Shown here one piece after another: positions 51,690 to 60,000 of a stretch of 60,000 nucleotides of DNA. Numbering within the stretch: the stretch's first letter is position 1; each line of letters opens with the position of its first letter. The stretch comes from Hydractinia symbiolongicarpus. Taxonomy: Eukaryota; Cnidaria; Hydrozoa; Anthoathecata; Hydractiniidae. The position numbers were made by a program, and so were the translations under genes. Below the pieces are notes generated by a model, which worked only from the letters and a program-made list of their open reading frames with translations, did not search any database and was not told the DNA's origin. The stretch lies in contig NC_079882.1 of assembly GCF_029227915.1 (NCBI RefSeq), positions 21,521,001 through 21,581,000 of the forward strand, given 5' to 3'.

Positions 51690-53885
51690 ATAAAAAGTAA
51701 TGTGATCAATTTATCAGTGTAGATTTTCTCTCTCTGATGCATCAATTCCCTGTGCAGGCAGAAAGCTATAAACATTTCTGACACTAAATAATTGCTTTTT
51801 TATAACAAGATTAATTAGTTTCAGTCACATGCTCTTTAAGTATATATAAGTATATATATATATATACTTTTTTTAGCAATTGTAATAATTTTCTTATAAC
51901 TTGAAAAAAATAGATGCTTATAGTAAATGCCAATGCAAAGATGACAAGCATTTTGTTTAAATATCAATATTGCTGTGTTGTAGAGAAATTAAAATTTAAC
52001 GAGGTTCACCGTAAAATAACCTTGAGTTTGACTAATTTAAAATTTCTTTTAATTAAAAATCGCAATCCATTTTTCTCAAAAGACAATTAACTAGGGAAAT
52101 GTAAATTGCCTTTAGATTCAGGCTTATGAGAAAATCAGAAAAACATGGTTATATAAACATTTTTTTACTGTAGCACTGTTTACCAATGTGTGTCGTAAAT
52201 CTAAAGTAATCAGCTAAAAACTACATTTTAACTTGAAAATCAAAGGATACTTCCACTGGGAAATCAAAATGAGAGCACAGTGGTACACCTACCACTTGCC
52301 TGTTGATTTGTGTAAGGGGTCTGGAAATACAAACCACTGTGACATAATGACTTAACTTTAAACCAAGAATAGTCATTGATGAATGATAATTATATTTTTG
52401 TATATATATGTGTTTTAGAGAATGCATTATAGGTCTTCTTAAAAAACTATTTTTTGGAAACAGATAGTTGAAAGGGCATCAACAATTAGGTTGCAGAATA
52501 ATCTTTCACTCATGTCACTCAATGACATGTTGTTTTTGCAACTTCTGACACAATTTAGCTACATTAACGTTATATAATATATATATAGCTAGAGCAGCAT
52601 TACTTGGAAGAGCCCATTACAAAAGGACTTTTTTAAATGAAATTCATGTGGGTAGCTAATAGATCTTTTAATGTTTCTATTTTCCACAATAAGCCCTTAC
52701 TACTTTAAGAATTATGTGGCAGGCAAAAAGATGCGGGCTGTTAGGTGAAGTGAGGTCCTTTTTAGTTTGTTTCTTCTCTGGCACGAAGGTATCATTACGA
52801 CTTTATATGAATATATCTCAATAAGAAGTTATCTATTTACACTTGATATTTTAAAGCCTCATAAATATCTCCATGAAAAAAATGGGCTGAAAAAGACCTT
52901 TTTCAGCAAGCTTCCGCATTTTTCTGCCTGCCACACGGTTGTTAGTAGAGCCAGAGGTGGTTACCACAGAAAATGTCAACATTTGAAAAGGTCTATAGGT
53001 AGTATCTAGTTAGCTAGATAGATGCTATGGTTTCTAGAATATTTCTTTATGGTACCTAGCTATAGCTGCTACAATCTCGATCTTTATTTTAGCTATAGCT
53101 ACCTACTATACTTAGCTAGCTAACACGACTGCTAAAATCTAATTGCTGGTGACCCCTAACAATCCTTTCTAACTACACATAACACAACATTGGACAACAA
53201 AAGGCAAGATACAAAGACAAAAAAGGTAAAGTAATATTTAAAAAAGATCAAGCAACATGTTGCTGTGTTGCTGTGTTTTGATTTGCTTCAATAACTCTTT
53301 CATGTTACCGTGTAATGATTTCACGAAATTTACCGCGATTGCTCAAACGTAAGTTTCGAACATGGGCCACAGGGTCAAATTAATCCGTGTCACTTGGAAT
53401 TCGTCGAAAAAGTTATGCCCTGATCCGGAATTTTTTCTCCTCCAACGATGGGCACCTGCATTGCTTAGGGAAACGAGGGGTGGAAATATTTGCGACTATG
53501 GATTCTCAATTTTAGGGCTTGAATTATATGCGACCATGGATTCTCTATTTAGGGCAGGCATAATTATATTTTTTTTACATATTTAACGAAATAAAGGTTC
53601 GACTAGGTCGTATTTGTGGATGAATATTCTCTCGTCCCCCGTTCAGATGAAGTAATTACTAAAGTTTATGCCATGTTTTTCTTAACAGAGCTTTTTACAT
53701 CACAGAGTGAAGGCAAGTAACATTATGGCTGAAAAAACAAGGGGAGGTCAAAGACTGTGGTCTTTTTTCTGAGAAAGAGGAAAACAATTAAATGAAATTC
53801 TTTTGTCATTATTATGTCATCGAAAACTTACACAAAATCCTACAATATTGCCTACGAAAAATTATCAACATAGCATGACGAAATT
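51690..53885. other. Gap upstream of the CCDC158-like gene
   Basis: AT-rich sequence with several TA-rich stretches (for example 51841-51870 and 52572-52590). It should contain the promoter and 5' UTR exon of the coiled-coil gene, but I could not place either. Confidence 0.4.
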
Positions 53886-53978
53886 GAAGTCATAACCACA
53901 CAGCCAAAAAAGTAAATAAAAAAGATAAATATTGCCTTTTTAAACAACTGCTTTTAAACTTTCAAACACCAACTGCAG
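53886..53978 (+). repeat. Left arm of a 90-bp imperfect inverted repeat
   Basis: AGTCATAACCACACAGCCAA... AACAACTGCTTTTAAACTTT is repeated in inverse orientation at about 54797-54886. This arm includes the last codons of the unrecognised gene. Confidence 0.75.
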
Positions 53979-54634
53979 CATATTCTTTAATGCAATAGTG
54001 TCAGCGACGACAGACCAAGTATTAATTTCGTAAATGCCTTTAATAGAGATCATCCGCAAACTACGTTTAAGTAAATGAGATGGTGGGGTGGCAGGGGCAG
54101 CAGTAATATGAACGATGCATGTAACTGGTTTGTTTATATCTATTAGACACGGAGTTGTCGCCGGTGCAGCAGTATTTAATCCGAAACATTTCCAGCCTTT
54201 GGGACAATGCATGATGTAAGCCTTTTTGCTGTTTGATTTCTTTCCATGAGAACGTCGTACCCGAATACGAACTTCCAACGGTTTATTTGACAGCGTGGCG
54301 TTCCCTCTTCTAAAAATACCTAAGCCAATCAAATTGAACTTGCTTTTGTCTTTAGACTTTTCAATTATCAAATCTAATTTTTCTGGCTGGTGCATCGAAA
54401 TATCTGCGAGACTGGTGCACATCGATGCATTTGCAGTCATACAACGTTGAATGGCGGACATTATCATCTTAATGTTATCACTATCGAGATATAATTGCGA
54501 GGATTGTAAAGAAGTGTTTTGGGTGGGTTTATCATGGAACTGTACACTTGCTTTTCCATTAATTACACATGCAATGTAAGCTCCACTGTCACCACTAATC
54601 ACATTTTTGCATCGTCGGTAGCACACATACACAC
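53940..54634 (-). CDS. Unrecognised protein, 3' exon, locus flanked by inverted repeats
   Basis: An open exon of about 231 codons begins after an acceptor (TACATATTTAG) and ends TAA. The upstream exon probably ends at 54754 (ACAG|GTAATG), giving a 119-bp intron and the join ...NYLSFTG-VYVCYRRCKNVIS in open frame. No ATG is visible in that upstream segment, so the 5' end is missing. The protein has scattered cysteines (YVCYRRC, AYIACV, QRCMTANASMCTS, YIMHCPKGWKCFG), two similar short stretches rich in Ala/Pro/Thr (NTAAPATTPC and ITAAPATPPS), and a basic segment (EVRIRVRRSHGKKSNSKK). This suggests a secreted or extracellular protein, but no signal peptide or family is recognised. Its last codons lie inside the left arm of an inverted repeat. 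Confidence 0.5.
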
Positions 54635-54796
54635 CTAAATATGTAAAAACATTTTACTTCGTTGAGGATAAAGATAACAACCACAACAACAACCAGCACA
54701 ACAACAACAACAAAACTAGCTGTGCAAACAAATAGAAAACAAACACGCATTACCTGTAAAAGACAAATAATTAACACGACCAGTTTTACTGCATGC

Positions 54797-54886
54797 TTTT
54801 TGGAAGTTTAAAAGCAGTTGTTTGAATGTATAATATTTATTCTCTTTTTTTTGGCTGTGTGGTTATGACTTTAATTAATATGACTT
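54797..54886 (-). repeat. Right arm of the 90-bp imperfect inverted repeat
   Basis: The reverse complement reads AGTCATAACCACACAGCCAA... CAACTGCTTTTAAACTTCC, matching 53886-53978 with substitutions and a short gap. It includes part of the inferred upstream exon of the enclosed gene. Confidence 0.75.
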
Positions 54887-55194
54887 TAATTTTTTGAGCA
54901 AAAAGACTACCGACTTGAACCATGAAACTATAACTTCGACCTTCCCTTTTGGATATAGAAACCATTGTTTGGAAATCCCGTTTGAAAACAGTATCAGCTT
55001 TAATAATTTTTAATAATTATTTCAATGAATGTTTTTGGAGGGTCGTTTGTATGTGGTTTGTTGTGGTGAGAATTAAGACACATTTCTATTTGATTACATT
55101 TTTCGCAGTACGCAATATCCTTAAAGTAACTATCCTTTAATAACTTGTCATAGGCTTGTCCAAATTGAATCAAATTTGGCACACTTAAAGTAAG

Positions 55195-55316
55195 TCACAA
55201 AGGAATAGATTCACACTTTTATAGTTCATGGCATGACTCGGCCGGAGTTTAAACACAAGTCTTCCCGTACTGGAAGGAAACGCTCTACCATAAGGCTACC
55301 ATTCGGTAGGATGTAT
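55195..55316 (-). mobile_element. Truncated tRNA-derived SINE head
   Basis: Read on the minus strand it carries GGTAGCCTTATGGTAGAGCG, then a B-box-like GTGTTTAAACTCCGGCCGAG and GTCATGCCATGAACTATAAA, matching the first 110 bp of the copies at 16449 and 59164. The rest of the element is absent. Confidence 0.65.
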
Positions 55317-55319
55317 GTT

Positions 55320-57045
55320 ACTTAGAATTAATATTTAACTTTGTCCTCTCCAGACAAGGAAACACTTGGAAAATATGTAAACCAGATGATAAATAGGAAG
55401 TGTTTGGCGGCGAACATTTTGTTTTCTCAATCAACAAGATGAAACATCGAGAAGTTATTTCAAAAGTATGTAGGTTGTTCTGGAAAACAGTACATTTAAC
55501 ATCGATACGATTACTGGGGCGGAAATTCACACCAATTAATAAGCTTTTAATTATGTCAAAAATAGATTAAAATGTGCAATCGAAAGCTAATTTTATCTTT
55601 GTAAAAATAAATTAAATCTGGTAACATATTATGTAACAGTTTCGAATCCTTGCGTCTTACGTCGGATGTAGCACTACAGGTAAACTGCTCTGCGCTTTTC
55701 CAGTGAGTCTTTATAACTCACGCTATTCAAATGCTTGCTTTGGCTAAAAGACAGCCAGATATACAGAAAAGTGGGATTGTGGTATAGATATTGATAGTTT
55801 TTATGTCACTGTATTTGATCAGGTCGAAGGAGACACCTACCTGCCAAATTATTAGGTGCCACAAATAATCATTTGGCTATCAGAAACAGAATGTAAAAAT
55901 TCGTCATAAAAGTGAAGTAAAAAAATTTTAAGAAACCATTCGTAGTTTGGCCAATTTTTGAGCTTCTGTTAACGTTACAGAAGTGCTCATATAATATAAA
56001 TGTCCTGCTATCTCATAACATATCAGGACTGCGCCAAGTTTGATTCTATTTGGGAAAGCCAATCAGAAATGGGGAAGGAAAGGGGAAGGGGATGTTCCAA
56101 ACACCACAGAATAGATAGGTTTAAGGAACCAGTTACCGTTTACCAGAGAACCTTAGTAAAACATAACCATGTATTCGCATCGAGAAAAAACAAAAATACT
56201 TTGTTTGTTTAGTTTTAAAGAATTTTAGCTAAAACTTTATTTAGGTGACAAACATAGCATTTTTATATCACCACCCTAGTTAGAATGCTTTTTTGTTCGC
56301 TTACGTTGCAGCAAATTAGCTGTGCGCTACTTAGAATTAATATTTAGCCTTGGTCCTCTCCAGACAAGGAAACACTTGCAAAATATATGAAGCAGATGAG
56401 AAATAGGAAGTGTTTATTGATTAGCATTTCTTTTCTTAAACAACAAAATGAAACATCGAGAAGCTATTTTAAAAGTATGCAGGTTATCCTAGAGAACAAT
56501 GCATTTAACATCGATATCAATTATGTCAAAAATAGATTAGGAGGTGCAAGCGAAGAATTAAACTAATTTTATCTCTGTAAAGATAAATTAAATTTGGTAA
56601 CATATTATGCAACTAACTAGTTTCGAATCCTTGCGTCTTACGTCGGATGTAGCACTACAGGTAAACTGCACTGCGCTTTTCCAGTCAGTCTTAACAAGCC
56701 ATGCTATTCAAATGCTTGTTTTGGCTTCCGGATTGTAGTAAATTTAATTTCATTTTAACTTTAACAGAATGTAAAAATTCGTCCTAAAAGTGAAGCAAAA
56801 AGTTTTAAGGAACATTCGTATTTTGCACAAATTCCTGGTAATGTCACAGAAGTGCTTATATCAGAATAAATGCTCATATAATATAAATGTCTTGCTATCT
56901 CATAACATACCAGGACTGCACCAAGTTTGATTCATTTGGGGGAAGCCTTCAAAAGTTTAGGAAGAAAGAAAAAAAATAACAATGTATTCACATCAAGGAA
57001 GAACAAGAAATACTATGTTATTTTAGTTTTAAAGAATTGTTGAAA
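55320..57045. repeat. Tandem direct duplication, unit about 1009 bp
   Basis: ACTTAGAATTAATATTTA at 55320 recurs at 56329, and colinear similarity continues through to about 57045. The second copy is shortened by deletions. Typical similarity looks like 80-85 percent by eye. A 67-bp block (55638-55704 versus 56619-56685, containing CGAATCCTTGCGTCTTACGT) is nearly identical. Neither copy holds a convincing gene. Confidence 0.8.
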
Positions 57046-57249
57046 TTTTAATTGGGCACGTGATTTTTACTACTCATGTAGGGTATGCTCGGAGTCTCAC
57101 ATTTAGTTAACCTCGTAATGCCTTTCCGACAATTGGTTTATAATATTGAATTGATAATATTTCTTACAATGAATTCAGGGCGGTTAGGTAAAAAAAAAGT
57201 TTTGTAATAAAAATGAAAACATACATACATACATATGTTACGACAAATA

Positions 57250-57720
57250 CAGTACACTCGCGTTAAGTAGGAATTTCGCTAATTGGGATCAACTATCTCG
57301 GTCGCTCGAACTTCCTTACTAAATCCAAAAATAATTCGTTTAAGTCAGACCCAGTAAAGTAAGACTTTCGTTAAATGGCACCCTTTTTATAGTCACTTGA
57401 GCAAAACACTTCAGCTAAGTTGGACATCATTGCAATGGCTTTCCAACAAAAAAGCAAAAAAGAAATGTAACTAAATAAATGAAATGATTAATTTTTTTAA
57501 CGAAGAAGAAGCAAAAAAACTCTTCTGACCAATTTGAAAATAAGCTTTTGTTCCTGTCTGAAAGCTAGGGACTGTGCAGGGATGTAAGAAGTTGTCACAA
57601 AAACAAATAATTATTTTAAAATCAATCACTGTAAAATCGTGGTATTGAAATAATCTCAAAAAAAACTTCGATAAGTTTGACAATTTAACCTCCTAGTTAG
57701 AGGAAGTTTCGCTAAGTGGG
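57250..57720. repeat. Possible decayed pogo/Tigger-like element
   Basis: CAGTACACTCGCGTTAAGTA and TCGGTCGCTCGAACTTCC at the left resemble Tigger-type termini; TTTCGCTAAGTGGGG near 57705 echoes the left-end TTTCGCTAATTGGG. The inverted orientation is not clear and no transposase is present. Confidence 0.35.
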
Positions 57721-59160
57721 GTGAGTTTTCAAGTTCTCTTGATTATCCTACGAGAATACTGATGATCGATTAGAAAGTATGCATATTTCCCGGCCATTAT
57801 GGCTAAGAATTCGAGTAAGGGCTTTTCATATTTTTAACATATGGTTTATATGCATAATATCAGAATTTATCACAATCTCCATAACATTATATAACATTAC
57901 CTCTTTTTTTATAAACAATACTAAATTCGCCCCCGCCAACAATATCTTCATATGTTTTTAGTTCGGGTACCTGTTTGGGGTCAAGTGCAAAAAATATTTT
58001 AGCAAGTAACGGAAATCTTTAAGCCGGATTGATTCAATCTTAACGGCTAGTTTTTCCTCCCTCACCAACTGCAACTATGTTAAATTATTTGAACAAGAAC
58101 AGTTGTAAACAAAGGCGTGTTTTTTCAACAAATACAGAATGTCCTTGTTCAATTGTAAACAAACTTTTGGTATGAGATAAGGAGTGACGAAATTAATATC
58201 ATGTGGGAAAACAACTCAAAATATTTGACTTATGTAGATCCACAAACACTAAAAATATCCTAATTTGTAACTGTATAATAACTAATATAATTGTCGCTAT
58301 GGAAACAAAGCAAATCAGTTAACGTCAGTGTTGTTATGTAATCGTGTGTGGGATATTTTATGCAAAATTAAACAACAAAATTAAATTGGCTAACATTGGT
58401 TACATGATAAAAACAGTGGAAAATAATTACGATTATTTAAATGCGTCTGAAAAAGTATTTGTATATAGAACAGTGCCAAAAAAGTTAGTTGCAGTAGTCT
58501 TCTTTTTTGTGCAAATATATACAGTCACATTTTGATAAAACAACCCTTCCTCTTAAATCTTGTGTAACTTCTCCACAACTTAATAATAGAAATCAACCAA
58601 AAACTAGGCACAGCTTTTTGTATTAAGAAAAAGTTCTCTATTGTTTTAAACACTGCTTAAACGAAAGCGAGAATGCGAATATGGAAGATAGGAGATTCAA
58701 ATGCTTGTTTTTGAAACTTCCCCTACTTTGCCTCACAATTACTTTTTTGTTTATTTTTTGTTAATAGGCCGCAGTTTGTCGTGCACTCTTCAATGTATAC
58801 AATTAAATTTTGTTAACACAAAAAGTATTGACAAATTAAACAGTTTTAAAAGGTATCTACGATTTATTTTCCACAACATGATGACCTGAGATGGATTTCA
58901 AATTGGAATAAACACCGGTACACTTTCATAGGTTTTTCATATCCGAAAATTGAAACTAAAATTCGCTTAATATGACTCCGAAGAAAATGCCAATCTTAAT
59001 TAGGGTCAAAATCCAAGATCTCATATCTGTCTGTTTAGAGCTCGCATAATCTAAACTGTAGGTGTACAAACAAGAATTTTGTATTCAGAAAAGATAAAAG
59101 ATTTTGTACGATTTGAATGATAGACATTTAGGAGTGAAACTAAACGATTTTAGGATTTCT
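57720..59160. other. Gap without recognised genes
   Basis: AT-rich sequence. A single X-box-like word (GTCGCTATGGAAAC) lies near 58293. No exon was supported. Confidence 0.4.
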
Positions 59161-59163
59161 ATG

Positions 59164-59451
59164 GAGCCGACTGGTGGCTTTGTGTTAAAGTGTTCGCCTC
59201 CAGTGCGGAAGGTCTTGGGTTCAAACCCCGGCCGAGTCACGCTGGAGACTATAACAGTGTCAAATTATCCCTTCTGCTTAACGTTCAGCATGAGAACAGA
59301 ATTGATATCTTAGGCGGTTGTCTAGATGAGCGGCTGTTGTTCTTTCACGCCTCTGGTAGCTCAAATGGGGGGTTTAAATCCACTAGGACCTCCTTCGCAG
59401 GACACTCATTGATAACAGTTCTATTAGGAACTGAAGAGTCTATCCTGGGTA

Positions 59452-59533
<82 letters not shown>
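59164..59533 (+). mobile_element. tRNA-derived SINE with (AAT)n tail
   Basis: The tRNA-like head has a TGGCTTTGTG-containing A-box region and a good B box (GGGTTCAAACCCCGG). It is followed by the family body (GGCGGTTGTCTAGATGAGCG, CTATCCTGGGTAAATAAT) and a pure (AAT)n tail of about 80 bp (59451-59533). It is the best preserved of the three copies. Confidence 0.75.
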
Positions 59534-60000
59534 GTATTAGCAGGCTAATATTGACATGCATTTTCTTAATTTTCTAGTTCTTCCTGGGGAAATAATCCTC
59601 TCATCAGGAGATTTAAGATTGAAAAGTTTTCGTAAGGTGTGAGAAGTGCTTTCAGTATTCAATCTAACTATGTTTCAAATGTTGTTAAGAACGTAAAAAA
59701 ACGCAAGTTTGTACATTGATAAACTTTGATACATTTACGTTACTGTGATCAAAAGTTTATACTAAAATTTCGACTTATTTTTACAATTTCTATAGATAAA
59801 TACAGCTGTAGATATTTTAAGGCGAACTTTTAGGTCCGAAATAAACAGGTAGTCAGGAAATTTAATAAAAATAAAAAGTTCTGTATGATCTATATTCTTA
59901 GATGCTATCTACAAACTTTTCTTAATAAAAACGTTCTTAATAATAACATTCTAAACATACATAGATTCGAAATCTAAAGCACTGTGTACACTGTAAGAAA
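59534..60000. other. Right edge: nothing recognised
   Basis: AT-rich sequence without exon, RNA gene or repeat that I can identify. Confidence 0.4.

Noticed and set aside
59200-59240. Possible functional tRNA gene
   Set aside because: The B box is good, but the head cannot be folded by eye into a complete cloverleaf and it is joined to a SINE body shared with another copy.
59190-59456. Frames within the SINE at the right edge
   Set aside because: They overlap a tRNA-derived repeat with no coding function.

Overview
This window reads as nuclear DNA of an invertebrate animal. It is AT-rich, its genes are split by GT-AG introns (several of only 70-120 bp), and it is littered with small transposon copies. 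A FoxQ2 gene with an N-terminal Groucho-binding motif, and a retroelement C-terminal domain of a kind I associate with cnidarians, make a cnidarian (possibly a medusozoan) the best guess. That assignment is inference.

Layout from left to right. (1) 673-7638, plus strand: the last coding exons of an SLC37A4-like ER glucose-6-phosphate transporter. Its 6.3-kb intron hosts an unrecognised two-exon minus-strand gene (1636-3757) with its own TATA box. (2) 8352-8987, minus strand: an intronless, threonine-rich type I membrane protein. (3) 12291-41057, minus strand: a 29-kb ACOT11/ACOT12-like acyl-CoA thioesterase (two hotdog domains plus START). I recovered 19 coding exons; one short exon was not found. 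(4) 21700-22680, plus strand: an intronless FoxQ2-type forkhead gene nested antisense in the 16-kb ACOT intron. (5) 41206-42111: a 5'-truncated, A-tailed retroelement copy bounded by a 10-bp target-site duplication. (6) 43931-51648, minus strand: a CCDC158-like coiled-coil gene reconstructed as 12 coding exons, 1131 aa. (7) 53940-54634, minus strand: an unrecognised protein whose locus is flanked by about 90-bp inverted repeats. (8) 55320-57045: a 1-kb tandem duplication. (9) 57-60 kb: repeats only.

The genes do not form an operon or an obvious pathway. SLC37A4 and ACOT are both metabolic, but nothing here links them functionally. The notable organisation is nesting: two whole genes lie antisense inside introns of neighbours, and two further possible coding islands lie in ACOT introns. 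The most informative repeat is a miniature Helitron family with TC...CTAG ends and a terminal hairpin, seen seven times, including two head-to-tail pairs that abut exactly.

Exon boundaries were placed by eye from splice consensus, unbroken phase, and remembered family sequences. No alignment or transcript data were available.
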